Shown: positions 44,331 to 53,438 of the stretch, one piece after another
Layout of the letters: every line of letters begins with the position of its first letter
Position numbering within the stretch: the first letter of the stretch is position 1
DNA from: Qipengyuania marincola
GTDB taxonomy: Bacteria > Pseudomonadota > Alphaproteobacteria > Sphingomonadales > Sphingomonadaceae
Direction: 5' to 3'
Length of the DNA stretch: 64,000 bases
Assembly: GCF_029688625.1 (NCBI RefSeq)
Contig: NZ_JARULC010000002.1
Coordinates: forward strand, 806,001 to 870,000
The notes under the pieces: model-generated
Seen by the model: the letters and a program-made list of their open reading frames with translations, nothing else
Databases searched by the model: none
Told to the model about the DNA's origin: nothing
Translations under genes and position numbers: made by a program

Positions 44331-46058
44331 CCTCCAAAACTGTTTGAAAGCGTCCAGGTCCTCAACGGCGCCAGCGCCTTCCTGAACGGTGCAGCACCGG
44401 GCGGATCGGGACTTGGCGGAAGCGTCAATCTGCAGCTCAAGAGGGCCGGAGACACCGACCTCAATCGCGTAACCGTTTCAGCCAGCGAGAATGCCCACTT
44501 CGGCGGCAGCTTCGATGTCGCTCGCCGCTTTGGCCAGAACGGCGAATGGGGCGTTCGCCTGAATGCAGCCTATCGTGACGGCGAAACGTCGATCGACCGT
44601 GAAGATCGCCGCACTCAGGTCGTGGGCGGTGCGATCGATTATGACAGTGGCCCCCTACGGGCGGCTCTCGACCTGGCGTTCCAGAATGTCCGGATCGACG
44701 CCTTGCGGCCGAAGGTCACCGTCGGAAGCGCAACGATCCCCGCCGTTCCCGATGGCGATGCGAACTATGCGCAGGATTTCACCTACACCGAACTGCGCGA
44801 TGTTTTCGGCGCGCTGGCCGTGGAATACGATCTTGCCGACAATGCATTGGCATACTTCAGGGCCGGTGCGCGCGACGGGCGCGAGGAAGGCATTTACGGC
44901 GGCATTACCGTTCTCGATGCCGGTAGCGGTGCTGCCAGCGGCACGGCGCTGTTCGTCCCGCGGACCGACAATAACGAAGCGGTCGAAGCTGGCATCCGCG
45001 TGAAGTTGGGCGAAGCGATCACCCACGAGTTCAATTTCGGCGGCAATGCCAGCTGGCAGGTGAACCGCAACGCCTATGATTTCCGTTACGGGCCTGGTTT
45101 TGCCGGCTACGCCACCAATATCTACGACGCCCCGCAGGTCGAACTGCCGTCTTCGGCCCTCGTCGGCGGCGACCTTGAGGATCCCTTCCCGATTTCGCGG
45201 ACGCGGCTCTGGAGTGCTTTCGCATCGGACACAATCGGGATGATCGAAGACCGTTTGCAGGTCACGGCGGGCCTGCGCCTGCAATCCATCAATGTGAAGA
45301 GCTACAGCTATTTCGGCGGCGACCTGGCGACCGAATACGATGAAAGCGCAGTCACGCCCGTAATCGGCGTGGTCCTCAAGCCCTTCGATGGCCTGTCGCT
45401 ATATGGCAACCGGATCGAGGCGCTCCAGCAAGGTCCGACAGCGCCCCTCGATCCGGCGCTCGTCAGCAATCCGGGAGAGGTGCTCGCGCCCCGCAAGTCG
45501 CTGCAGTACGAGGTTGGAGGCAAGCTGGCACTGGGCGATGTCTTCGTCGGTCTCGGCGCCTACCGCCTTGAGCGACCGGGAGAGGGTGTGCTTGCCGACG
45601 GCAGCTTCGGATACCTCGGGGATCAGACGCACCAAGGCATCGAGTTCACGGTCAACGGCGATCTGACACCCAGCCTGAGGCTGATCGGCGGCGCAGCTCT
45701 GACCGATGCGAAGCTCGTCAGCGGCAACGAGGTACCTGGCGTTTCCGAATACACCGCCAATGCAGACTTGGAGTGGGACTTGGGCTTTGTGCCTGGCGCG
45801 ACGATCACAGCGCGTGCAGTGCACACGGGTCCGCAGTGGGTCGATGCCGCCAACACGCTCGAACTCGATAGCTGGACGCGTATCGATCTCGGTGCGCGCT
45901 ACGTCTTCGCGGCGGACGACACGCCGGTCACGCTCCGCCTTTCGGCCGATAATATCACGAACGAAAAGTACTGGGCCAGCGCGTTCGACGTCTTTTCTGC
46001 CGCACTGCTGCAAGGAACCCCGCGCACAATCAAAGCCAGCATCTCTGCCGACTTCTAA
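44325..46058 (+). pseudogene. TonB-dependent receptor lacking signal peptide and most of the plug
   Basis: About 577 residues of a TonB-dependent siderophore-type receptor. It enters within the plug at PPKLFESVQVLNGASAFLNG (normally near residue ~150), then continues through GLGGSVNLQLKRA and the whole barrel to the C-terminal ISADF. Barrel strands include YRLERPGEGVLADGSF, EYTANADLEWDLGF and RLSADNITNEKYW. The signal peptide, TonB box and N-terminal plug are gone, so no working receptor can be made. The frame upstream of 44325 belongs to the PAS remnant. Confidence 0.8.
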
Positions 46059-46224
46059 GTTGGGCTGCGATGGGGCCGCTAGTGGTCAGTCCGGTCCTGG
46101 TCGACAAGGCGCAGATAGCGGACATTCGGCTTGCGACCCGTGAGCGGACATTGGTCGCATTACACCGCTGTGTGAAAGCAGTCGTTGGGTTGGAATGGAG
46201 AGAACTCCGGCGATCGGGTGCTGC

Positions 46225-47556
46225 TCAACCCAACATAGATCCGGCGTCGGAGGCAGCTGTAGGGTAAGCAAACATAGTCGATTTAATATCGTCCGCATTA
46301 AGCCCATGTCGGATGGCTAAGCCGAAGATATTGATCAGTTCGTCAGCGTCAGGGCCGACCAGGTGAGCCCCAAGGATGCGTCCTGTTCCAGTTTCGACCA
46401 GCACCTTGTGGCCGTAGATCTCTTCGTTCAGCCGCCTTGCCGAAAACCAACCTGGGTGCGATCCAGCATTCACCGTGAAATCCAAACCTGCCTCGTGCGC
46501 CTCGCTTTCCAGCATTCCGACCCGCGCCGCCGGCGGCTCCGTGAAAAGTGCACTAGGAACCCCACAATAGTTCGGAGCTCGGCCGCTATCTTCGAGTATG
46601 TTCTCAAGAACCACTTTGGCATCATGACTGGAGACCGGAGTCAGTGGCGGACCATTTGCAGCAGCGTCACCCGCCGCGAAGACTTTGGGGTTGCTTTGGC
46701 TTCGTAGTTGAGCGGTAAGCACCAAGCGACCCTCGTCACAGGCGACGTCTCCCGCCCCCAGATCGAGCGAACCGATCGCAGGGACTCTTCCGGCAGCGTG
46801 CACCACCAAGTCCCCTTCGATCCTGCGGTCGCCAGCATGCACGGTCAGACCGCCGGCTGTCTTCGTTACGCCGTTCACCTCGGCATCCACGATTTCAATG
46901 CCGAGATCGTCGAAACTCGGCATGAGCCAATCGACCGTGTCAGGGTCGAAGGCTTTCAGAATGCGGCCTCGTTGGACGATGGTGACCTTTGCTCCGGCGC
47001 GTGCGGCGAGGTGGGCAAATTCCGCGGCAATGTATCCGCCGCCGACGAATACGATCCTATCTGGAAGGGTTTCAAGTTCCAGGAATGCATCGCTGTGGGT
47101 CAGCAATGGCTCGCCTTCGATGCCAAGTGGCCGAGGCTCCGCTCCCGTTGCGATAAGAGCGTGCGAGAAACTCAGTTCCCTGTCGCCTACCGCGATCCTG
47201 TCGGGGCCAGCAAAGCGCGCCGCTCCGTAGAAGGTCGCCACGCCCTTTCGCTCGTAGCGAGCTTCCTGTTTTTCGGGGACGGGGTCGGTAAAGCTCCGCT
47301 TGAATGCCTGGAGGTCGCCCCAGTCAATCGAAACCGAACCTTCGATGCCCTTCCCCTTCATTCGCCTGTATGCAGCGAGCGCTTCCTCTGCACTCACCAT
47401 CATCTTTTTCGGGTCGCATCCCCGCAGCGCACATGTGCCACCGTAAGGCCGATAATCGATGACCGCGCAACGCTTCCCTGCGTCAGCCATCCGGTGGACC
47501 GCGACCTGCGCAGCAGTTCCCGATCCGACGGCGACGAAATCGAAATTCTCAGCCAT
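46225..47556 (-). CDS. FAD-dependent disulfide oxidoreductase (MerA/dihydrolipoyl dehydrogenase family)
   Basis: 443 aa. Two FAD/NAD Rossmann motifs (VAVGSGTAAQVAVH near 9; FVGGGYIAAEFAHLA near 170), redox pair C42-xxxx-C47 (GTCALRGCDPKK), and the dimer domain with the FAD-binding ALFTEPPAARVG. A C-terminal Cys pair, required in mercuric reductase for Hg(II), is not present; the end reads TMFAYPTAASDAGSMLG. No N-terminal HMA domain. It is therefore a relative, possibly a dihydrolipoyl, coenzyme or metal-stress disulfide reductase. Its place after merT and the GDCCVxC gene suggests a mercury or other metal role. AAGGGG lies upstream of ATG 47556. Confidence 0.85.
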   Translation of the reverse strand: MAENFDFVAVGSGTAAQVAVHRMADAGKRCAVIDYRPYGGTCALRGCDPKKMMVSAEEALAAYRRMKGKGIEGSVSIDWGDLQAFKRSFTDPVPEKQEARYERKGVATFYGAARFAGPDRIAVGDRELSFSHALIATGAEPRPLGIEGEPLLTHSDAFLELETLPDRIVFVGGGYIAAEFAHLAARAGAKVTIVQRGRILKAFDPDTVDWLMPSFDDLGIEIVDAEVNGVTKTAGGLTVHAGDRRIEGDLVVHAAGRVPAIGSLDLGAGDVACDEGRLVLTAQLRSQSNPKVFAAGDAAANGPPLTPVSSHDAKVVLENILEDSGRAPNYCGVPSALFTEPPAARVGMLESEAHEAGLDFTVNAGSHPGWFSARRLNEEIYGHKVLVETGTGRILGAHLVGPDADELINIFGLAIRHGLNADDIKSTMFAYPTAASDAGSMLG

Positions 47557-47761
47557 TGCAGCAGTCCCCTTCCTGAATCGGAGGGCAGGGAACGGTGCCG
47601 TATGAGCAGAACACGCAGCAATCGCCTTGGAGCGGCTGAAGGCGAACGCCGCAACCCGCGCAGTTATGGAAGAACAGGCAAGCGTTGGTCGGCATTTCCA
47701 TGTCCTCCTCATGACCGCATTCGGGACAGCGCAAGCGCGAGATCAGGATCGGATCAGCCAT
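47549..47761 (-). CDS. GDCCVxC-domain Cys-rich protein
   Basis: 70 aa with ten Cys, including CPECGHEED (12-20), CAGCGVRLQP, GDCCVFCSYGTVPCPPIQ (46-63) and a second GDCC at 65-68. This is the small GDCCVxC family, some members of which are selenoproteins; here all positions are Cys and there is no in-frame TGA before the true stop. It probably handles thiophilic metal ions such as Hg(II). ATG 47761 overlaps the merT stop, and its own stop overlaps the reductase start. Confidence 0.85.
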   Translation of the reverse strand: MADPILISRLRCPECGHEEDMEMPTNACLFFHNCAGCGVRLQPLQGDCCVFCSYGTVPCPPIQEGDCCNG

Positions 47762-48101
47762 AAAGGAAGGCACCTGTCAGCAGGGCCGCACCGATGGCAA
47801 TTCCTATGGCGGTCAGCCCCCGATAGGTCGATGATCCGCATGCACTGTCCGCGGGGCATGTTCGTGCCCGCCGAAACTGCCAGAGCAAACGGAGGGTGGC
47901 AGCGAGAAGAAGAGCCGACGCGAGGGTCAACAGCGGGACGCGATAGGGGGCTACAACCGGCGAGATGCTGCCAAGCCACGCCGAGCCCACACCCACCGAC
48001 GCGAGCATCAAGGGAAGTGCACAGCATGCAGCTGCCCCGAAGGCTGCAAAGACACCCCCGCCCGTCGCCAATCCGTTCCACCATGTGCTGATGCCGCGCA
48101 T
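47754..48101 (-). CDS. merT: MerT-like mercuric ion transporter
   Basis: 115 aa with three hydrophobic helices. The Cys pair C26-C27 in AAACCALPLML in helix 1 is the MerT metal-passing site; RRARTCPADSACGSST contributes a second Cys set in the cytoplasmic loop. ATG 48101 follows AAAGGACG at a good distance. Divergent from a MerR gene across a MerR-type operator, it should be induced by Hg(II) or a similar ion. It brings the ion into the cell for the reductase. Confidence 0.85.
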   Translation of the reverse strand: MRGISTWWNGLATGGGVFAAFGAAACCALPLMLASVGVGSAWLGSISPVVAPYRVPLLTLASALLLAATLRLLWQFRRARTCPADSACGSSTYRGLTAIGIAIGAALLTGAFLYG

Positions 48102-48135
48102 CGATCGTCCTTTTGCAAATCTTGATTCGCACACC

Positions 48136-48166
48136 TATTTACAGTCTGTAGCAACTACAGACTCAA
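48136..48166 (-). promoter_or_regulatory. MerR-type promoter/operator for merT
   Basis: Inverted repeat AGTCTGTAG - 3 nt - CTACAGACT (48143-48163). On the minus strand TTGAGT (48166-48161) and TAAATA (48141-48136) are 19 bp apart, again the overlong spacer. It closely parallels the operator at 31142-31162. Confidence 0.8.
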
Positions 48167-48176
48167 GAGGTTGGCT

Positions 48177-48566
48177 TTGAAAATTGGCGAAGTGGCTAAG
48201 CGGACCGGATGTAACATCGAGACAATCCGGTATTACGAACGGATAGGCGTTATCGATCCTCCGCCGAGAAGAGGCGCCTACCGCGACTATGGTCCTTGCG
48301 ACACCGAGCGCCTCCGCTTCATTCGGCGCGCGCGCGAACTCGGATTCTCCCTCGAGGAGGTGCGGGCACTGCTTGACTTAACGCCAGGCCACGAAGTGCG
48401 TTGCGATGAGGTGCAATCGATCGCCGAACAGCACCTCGCGAGCGTCCGTGCGAAGCGGGCCGACCTTGAGCGTATGGAGAACGCTCTCGCTAAACTGATC
48501 GAGCAATGTGGCACCACGAGTGTTGATCGGTGCCCGGTATTGGAAAGCCTAGCCGGCGAAGGCTAG
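48177..48566 (+). CDS. merR: MerR-family activator (mer-like)
   Basis: 129 aa. Head MKIGEVAKRTGCNIETIRYY and IDPPPRRGAYRDYGP, then Cys at 76, 111 and 119, matching the triad of MerR. It starts at TTG 48177 because AGAGG is 6 bp upstream; TTG 48171 has none. It faces merT. Similar to the activator at 31.2 kb in both the head and the Cys spacing, so the two may be related by duplication. Confidence 0.85.
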   Translation: MKIGEVAKRTGCNIETIRYYERIGVIDPPPRRGAYRDYGPCDTERLRFIRRARELGFSLEEVRALLDLTPGHEVRCDEVQSIAEQHLASVRAKRADLERMENALAKLIEQCGTTSVDRCPVLESLAGEG

Positions 48567-48756
48567 CCCAACGGATCAAAGCGACAGGCCAACGGGTTTC
48601 CACCCATCTAAAGCGCCTTTCGCCGAGGAAGCAGAGCACCAGAGGGGGCGCAGCCGCCGAGGGGGCGTCAACCGACAGTCGGATTAGGGATTCAGAGCGG
48701 TGCATCCGCACATTCTCCCTTCTGGCGTCAATGAACAGTTGCGCGGAACGCCTCCG

Positions 48757-48818
48757 CAATTCATCGAAAAATATCGATAAGAATTGACGGCCTTGCAATC
48801 CATCGATAATTGCCGATG
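48757..48818. promoter_or_regulatory. Dyads before arsR
   Basis: CAATTCATCGA (48757-48767) is mirrored by TCGATAAGAATTG (48774-48786) with two extra bases, and CATCG (48801-48805) by CGATG (48814-48818). These are candidate ArsR-binding sites overlapping the promoter of the arsenic genes. The 48567-48756 stretch contains nothing recognised. Confidence 0.5.
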
Positions 48819-48819
48819 G

Positions 48820-49152
48820 ATGAAGTCGACCACAGGACTAGAGGCACTCTCTGCGCTCGCGCACCCGACGCGGCTTGATGCGTTCCGTCGTCTGGTGCGC
48901 AGCGAGCCCCACGGGCTCTCTACCGGCCAGCTCGTGGAAGCCTCGGGCCTCACGCAGAGCACTTTTTCGAGTCACCTCGCGATCCTCGTCGGCGCTGATC
49001 TCGTCATACCTGAGAAGCGGGGGCGACAGATGATCCAACGGGCAAACATCAAAGTCCTGCGCGACCTGATGCTGTTTCTCGCCAAGGATTGCTGTGAAGG
49101 TCGCGCAGAGCTTTGCGAGCCGCTTGTCGCCGAACTTTCCCATTGTTGCTGA
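48820..49152 (+). CDS. arsR: ArsR-family repressor
   Basis: 110 aa from ATG 48820. Winged helix with LEALSALAHPTRLDAFRRLV, LVEASGLTQSTFSSHLAIL (recognition helix) and the wing VIPEKRGRQMIQRAN. Cysteines sit in the C-terminal DCCEGRAELC and in the final SHCC, where ArsR proteins of this type bind As(III). No ribosome site is evident before ATG 48820, and an in-frame TTG at 48784 cannot be excluded. It heads the arsenic operon and should repress it. Confidence 0.85.
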   Translation: MKSTTGLEALSALAHPTRLDAFRRLVRSEPHGLSTGQLVEASGLTQSTFSSHLAILVGADLVIPEKRGRQMIQRANIKVLRDLMLFLAKDCCEGRAELCEPLVAELSHCC

Positions 49153-49163
49153 AGGAGCAGGCA

Positions 49164-49682
49164 ATGGCTGACCAACCCTACAATGTCCTGTTCCTGTGCA
49201 CGGGCAACTCGGCTCGCTCGATTTTGGGCGAAGCGCTGATGAACAAGATGGGCGGAGGTCGCTTCCGTGCCTACAGCGCAGGCAGCCAGCCCAAGGGCGA
49301 CGTGCATCCGATGTCGCTCGAGGTGCTCGATAGCTTCGGCTATCCGACCGATGGCTTGCGCTCGAAGAACTGGAGCGAGTTCACCAAGCCCGGCGCACAG
49401 GAGTTCGATTTCATCTTTACTGTCTGCGACAACGCTGCGGGCGAGAGCTGTCCGGTATGGCCAGGCAAGCCGCTCACCGCGCATTGGGGCGTAGAGGATC
49501 CCGCCGCAGTCGAAGGGGATGGCCAGCGGCAGGCTTTCGTCGATTCGCTCAGCTATCTTAAACGCCGGATCGAGCTGTTCCTGATGCTCCCGCTCCAGAG
49601 CATCGACGAAATGTCTGTGCGCAGCAAGCTGGCCGCCATCGGCCGCGAAGAAGGCGCCAGCGCCAAGGCCAAGGAATCCTGA
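49164..49682 (+). CDS. Arsenate reductase/low-molecular-weight phosphatase type
   Basis: 172 aa. P-loop FLCTGNSARS gives CX5R with Cys 12, and the fold is that of LMW protein-tyrosine phosphatase-like arsenate reductases. TVCDNAAGESCPVWPGKP supplies the second Cys pair used in the thioredoxin-coupled reaction. The tail SAKAKES extends it. GAAGGAG precedes ATG 49164. Reduces As(V) to As(III). It ends directly before a second, unrelated reductase. Confidence 0.88.
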   Translation: MADQPYNVLFLCTGNSARSILGEALMNKMGGGRFRAYSAGSQPKGDVHPMSLEVLDSFGYPTDGLRSKNWSEFTKPGAQEFDFIFTVCDNAAGESCPVWPGKPLTAHWGVEDPAAVEGDGQRQAFVDSLSYLKRRIELFLMLPLQSIDEMSVRSKLAAIGREEGASAKAKES

Positions 49683-50111
49683 ATGACCACCGACATCGTG
49701 ATCTACCACAACCCCGAATGCGGCACCTCGCGCAACACGCTGGCGATGATCCGCAACGCCGGGTTCGAGCCGCATGTTATTGAGTATCTGAAGACGCCGC
49801 CTTCGCGCGCCATGCTCGAAAGCCTGATCGAGCGCGCTGGGCCCACCCCCCGTGCGCTGTTGCGTGAAAAGGGCACGCCATATGCCGAACTGGGCCTCGG
49901 CGATGAGAGCCTGAGCGATACAGCGCTGGTGGACGCGATGATGGAGCACCCGGTCCTGATCAACCGTCCAGTTGTCGTCTCCCCGCTCGGCGTCCGCCTG
50001 TGCCGTCCGTCAGAGGCGGTGCTCGACATTCTGCCAAGCCCCCAGCTGGGCGCCTTCACCAAGGAAGACGGCGAGCAGGTCGTGGACGCGCCGGGCGAAC
50101 GTATCGCCTGA
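49683..50111 (+). CDS. arsC: Arsenate reductase, glutaredoxin-coupled type
   Basis: 142 aa of the ArsC/Spx fold. [15 protein letters not shown] carries the single catalytic Cys 13; [17 protein letters not shown] and [21 protein letters not shown] are the other signature regions. It starts immediately after the previous gene's stop. Glutathione/glutaredoxin-linked reduction of As(V) is expected. With the preceding gene it gives two different routes for the same step. Confidence 0.93.
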   Translation: MTTDIVIYHNPECGTSRNTLAMIRNAGFEPHVIEYLKTPPSRAMLESLIERAGPTPRALLREKGTPYAELGLGDESLSDTALVDAMMEHPVLINRPVVVSPLGVRLCRPSEAVLDILPSPQLGAFTKEDGEQVVDAPGERIA

Positions 50112-51397
50112 TGCTGCTTGCGGTTGCAATTTTCGTGGTCACCATCACGATGGTGATCTGGCAGCCGCGCGGGCTCGGCATCGGGTGGAGCGCGATCGGC
50201 GGAGCGCTGCTCGCCCTTGCCACCGGCGTCATCTCGCTCGCCGACATCCCGGTGGTGTGGAACATCATCTGGAACGCCACCGGCGCCTTCGTCGCGGTGA
50301 TCCTGATCAGCTTGATCCTCGATCGTGCCGGGTTCTTCGAATGGGCTGCGCTCCATGTGGCGCGGTGGGGGCGCGGCGACGGTCGCTGGCTATTCGTGCT
50401 CGTGGTATTGCTGGGTGCAGGTGTTGCCGCGATCTTCGCCAATGATGGCGCGGCGCTGATCCTGACCCCGATCGTGATCGCGATGCTCCGGGCGCTGGGA
50501 TACAACGCCAAAGCGACGCTGGCTTTCGTCATGGCGGCAGGGTTCATTGCCGATACGTCGAGCCTGCCGCTGGTCGTGTCGAACCTCGTCAATATCGTCT
50601 CGGCGGACTTCTTCGATATCGGGTTCGGCGAGTATGCGCTGGTCATGGTGCCAGTCGACCTGGCGGCTATCGTGGCTACGCTGGCAGCGCTGCTGCTGTT
50701 CTTCCGCAAGGACATTCCGACCAGCTACGACGTCGCACAGCTCCGCGCTCCGGCAGAAGCGATCCATGACCGAGCGACCTTCCGCGCCGGCTGGGTGGTG
50801 CTGGCCCTGCTGCTGATCGGTTTTTTCGTTCTCGATCCTCTTGGCGTGCCGATCAGCGCGGTCGCTGCCGTCGGCGCGCTGGCGCTCATCGCGATAGCTG
50901 CGCGCGGCCACGTCATCCCTACGGGCCAGGTGATCCGCGAAGCGCCCTGGCAGGTCGTGATCTTCTCGCTCGGCATGTATCTGGTCGTCTACGGCATGAG
51001 CAATGCGGGGCTTGCCACTGCGATCGCCGGGGTGCTGGAGCGCTCGGCCGAGGGCGGCATATGGGGTGCGGCCTTCGGAACGGGCATTCTGTCCGCGGTG
51101 CTATCCTCGGGCATGAACAACATGCCGACCGTCCTCGTCGGCGCGCTGTCGATCGATGCCACGAGTGCCACCGGCCCGGTTCGTGACGCCATGATCTACG
51201 CCAACGTCATCGGCTGCGACCTCGGGCCAAAGATCACGCCGATCGGTTCGCTCGCGACCCTGCTGTGGCTGCATGTGCTGGGACAGAAGGACGTGAAGAT
51301 CGGCTGGGGCTATTACTTCCGCGTCGGCATCACACTGACCACGCCGATCCTGCTGGCAACCCTGGCCGCCCTCGCACTGCGATTGAGCCTCGCATGA
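50111..51397 (+). CDS. arsB: ArsB arsenite efflux transporter
   Basis: 428 aa, about 12 helices, with the ArsB pattern [39 protein letters not shown] and [15 protein letters not shown]. It exports As(III)/Sb(III). ATG shares one base with the arsC stop (TGATG), and the stop overlaps the ynfA start by 4 bp. Confidence 0.93.
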   Translation: MLLAVAIFVVTITMVIWQPRGLGIGWSAIGGALLALATGVISLADIPVVWNIIWNATGAFVAVILISLILDRAGFFEWAALHVARWGRGDGRWLFVLVVLLGAGVAAIFANDGAALILTPIVIAMLRALGYNAKATLAFVMAAGFIADTSSLPLVVSNLVNIVSADFFDIGFGEYALVMVPVDLAAIVATLAALLLFFRKDIPTSYDVAQLRAPAEAIHDRATFRAGWVVLALLLIGFFVLDPLGVPISAVAAVGALALIAIAARGHVIPTGQVIREAPWQVVIFSLGMYLVVYGMSNAGLATAIAGVLERSAEGGIWGAAFGTGILSAVLSSGMNNMPTVLVGALSIDATSATGPVRDAMIYANVIGCDLGPKITPIGSLATLLWLHVLGQKDVKIGWGYYFRVGITLTTPILLATLAALALRLSLA

Positions 51398-51717
51398 AGC
51401 TGTTCCTCGTCTATCCGCTCGCGGCGCTGTTCGAAATCGCCGGTTGCTTCGCATTCTGGGCATGGTGGCGGCTGGAGAAGAGCGCCTTGTGGCTGCTGCC
51501 CGGAATGGTGTCGCTGGCCCTGTTCGCCTGGCTGCTGACTCTCGTGCCGACCGACGCTGCCGGTCGCGCCTTCGCAGCCTATGGCGGGGTCTATGTTGCC
51601 GCGTCGCTCCTGTGGCTGTGGACTGTCGAAGGCACCACCCCCGACCGGTGGGACTTCGTCGGCGGCGCGGTCGTGCTCGCCGGCGCTGCCATCATCCTGT
51701 TCGGCCCCCGCGGCTGA
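51394..51717 (+). CDS. YnfA-family membrane protein
   Basis: 107 aa with four membrane helices ([68 protein letters not shown]), matching UPF0060/YnfA, a small multidrug-resistance-like family. It sits between arsB and arsH, overlapping arsB. Role in arsenic resistance is not established; it may export another cation or organoarsenical. Confidence 0.88.
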   Translation: MKLFLVYPLAALFEIAGCFAFWAWWRLEKSALWLLPGMVSLALFAWLLTLVPTDAAGRAFAAYGGVYVAASLLWLWTVEGTTPDRWDFVGGAVVLAGAAIILFGPRG

Positions 51718-51740
51718 CGACCCAAATTTGGAGAATTTCC

Positions 51741-52481
51741 TTGTCCCGTCTGCGACCCTTGCCCGATCCCGACAGCTTTCCGGCGCTCGACCCCGCCTTC
51801 ATCCATGCCCGCCCTGCCGAAGGTCTCGGTGCCGACCAGCCACCGCCGCGCATCCTGTTGCTCTACGGTTCTCTGCGGGAGCGCTCGTATTCGCGCCTCG
51901 CGGTCGAGGAAGCTGCTCGCTTGCTCCAGCTGTTCGGCGCGGAGACGCGCATCTTCGATCCCTCCGACCTGCCGCTACCCGATCAGGTGGGTGGCGATGA
52001 CCATCCCGCCGTCCACGAACTGCGCGAGCATGCCTTCTGGTCCGAGGGCATGGTGTGGTGCAGCCCCGAAAGGCACGGCCAGATCACGGGCATAATGAAG
52101 ACACAGATCGATCATCTGCCGCTTAGTATCGGAGGCATGCGACCGACCCAGGGGCGGACCCTTGCGGTCATGCAGGTATCTGCCGGCTCGCAGTCGTTCA
52201 ACACCGTCAATACACTGCGGCTGCTTGGGCGCTGGATGCGGATGTTCACCATCCCGAACCAGTCCAGCGTGCCAAAGGCATACGAGGAGTTCGACGAGGC
52301 TGGCCGCATGAAACCCTCCTCGCTCTACGATCGGATCGTGGACGTCATGGAGGAACTGGTCCGCTTCACAGTCCTGCTGCGCCCGCATGCCAAGCAGCTC
52401 GTGGACCGATATTCGGAGCGCAAGGAGTCCGGGCGCGTCATCGATTCTAAGACGGATATATCCTCGATCGCCTTATCTTGA
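51741..52481 (+). CDS. arsH: ArsH NADPH-dependent FMN reductase
   Basis: 246 aa, flavodoxin-like. [20 protein letters not shown] binds [23 protein letters not shown] is the family core, and the C-terminal helical tail is present. ArsH oxidises organic arsenicals and reduces quinones or iron. Translation most likely starts at TTG 51741 with GGAGAATT upstream. It closes the operon. Confidence 0.9.
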   Translation: MSRLRPLPDPDSFPALDPAFIHARPAEGLGADQPPPRILLLYGSLRERSYSRLAVEEAARLLQLFGAETRIFDPSDLPLPDQVGGDDHPAVHELREHAFWSEGMVWCSPERHGQITGIMKTQIDHLPLSIGGMRPTQGRTLAVMQVSAGSQSFNTVNTLRLLGRWMRMFTIPNQSSVPKAYEEFDEAGRMKPSSLYDRIVDVMEELVRFTVLLRPHAKQLVDRYSERKESGRVIDSKTDISSIALS

Positions 52482-52663
52482 TCGTAATGACCGCCTATGG
52501 GCGTGCGACGCGATGGCCCCAGAGACTGAAACGGGGCGCGCTGCTGACCGGCCGCTTGGGGGCCGTGAGGGGACTGTCGCCTTTCAATTCCCAAATTGCA
52601 GAAAGCCGTCATTCTGGAAGCGATCCCAACTACCGATGTAGATGCCGTCGTAACTCTAATCCG

Positions 52664-52705
52664 AAACCAGACCCTGGAAGCGCAGCTCTTCGGCGCTTCT
52701 GGTTT
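52664..52705 (+). terminator. Imperfect hairpin after the arsenic operon
   Basis: GAAGCGC (52677-52683) pairs with GCGCTTC (52693-52699), and AAACCA (52664-52669) with TGGTTT (52700-52705) across a 7-nt bulge. T's follow. The rest of 52482-52743 shows nothing recognised. Confidence 0.35.
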
Positions 52706-52743
52706 TCGGGGAGGTCAATGGGAAGCACTTACAGGTGAGCGGA

Positions 52744-53289
52744 TCACCTAATGTCTGTTGTGAGTTCGATTGCTACGAGGTGCCAGCTGAGTCCATCCCG
52801 TTCGAAGCGATAGCTATTGCCGCTTGTTTCGTTGCGGCCCGACGGTGTCGCCACAACTGTATTCAGTCCAGACCAGTCGAACGACCAGCTATCGGTGGTT
52901 TCCATTATGCGGGGCATGGGGCCGGCGGGCTCTTCCTCGGGAAAATCTGCGGGCAGTCCGGCGGCGGCTGCGAACTGCCATTCGCCATAAGGTTCGTTGA
53001 CGAACATCCGCACTGCACGCGGGTCCGACATCGCATCCAGAATGACGTCCTTAGTGTAGGGCGGCTCATAGGTATCGACCTGAGGCAACATCTGATTCTC
53101 GAAGGCTGCTCGCACGCGCGCCCGGTCGAATAGAGCGAGCAACTCTTCGGGCGCAGTTTCCCAATCGCTGAGTGCTGCAATCGCCAGCCTGGGCGAAAAA
53201 GCATACCAGCTTCCCCCGGCCACAATTACGATTGCGGCAATAGTTGTAACCAGCCAGATGAAGCGAGAGCTCTTCATGATCGAAAACAT
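52744..53289 (-). CDS. DUF2939-like membrane-anchored protein
   Basis: 181 aa. One N-terminal helix (IWLVTTIAAIVIVAGGSWYA, about 11-30), then AALSDWETAPEELLALFDRARVR and FENQMLPQVDTYEP in the typical DUF2939 style. Function unknown. It is divergent from the secreted-protein cluster with 149 bp between starts and is not part of its transcript. Confidence 0.7.
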   Translation of the reverse strand: MFSIMKSSRFIWLVTTIAAIVIVAGGSWYAFSPRLAIAALSDWETAPEELLALFDRARVRAAFENQMLPQVDTYEPPYTKDVILDAMSDPRAVRMFVNEPYGEWQFAAAAGLPADFPEEEPAGPMPRIMETTDSWSFDWSGLNTVVATPSGRNETSGNSYRFERDGLSWHLVAIELTTDIR

Positions 53290-53438
53290 AGCAGTCCAAG
53301 GAGGCTACACTCAACGGATTATCCCGGATCCGGAAATTCCAACATAAGCGGAAGCTTTTGCTTTTCGGAAAGCATTTCGTTTCAGTGCCGTTCAGCGAGA
53401 AAGCTCCATGATACATCGTCACATTGGGAGATGGTGTA

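Noticed and set aside
44298-46058. Treating the TonB receptor as an intact gene starting at ATG 44298
   Set aside because: The first residues come from the PAS region in another frame; signal peptide and N-terminal plug are missing.
46225-47556. Calling the reductase mercuric reductase (merA)
   Set aside because: The C-terminal Cys pair and the N-terminal metal-binding domain of MerA are absent; only family membership can be supported.
47549-47761. Selenoprotein reading of the GDCCVxC gene
   Set aside because: All motif positions are Cys codons and there is no internal TGA.
52664-52705. Integron attC-like site
   Set aside because: The hairpin lacks the conserved R and L box core sites and there is no integron integrase nearby.
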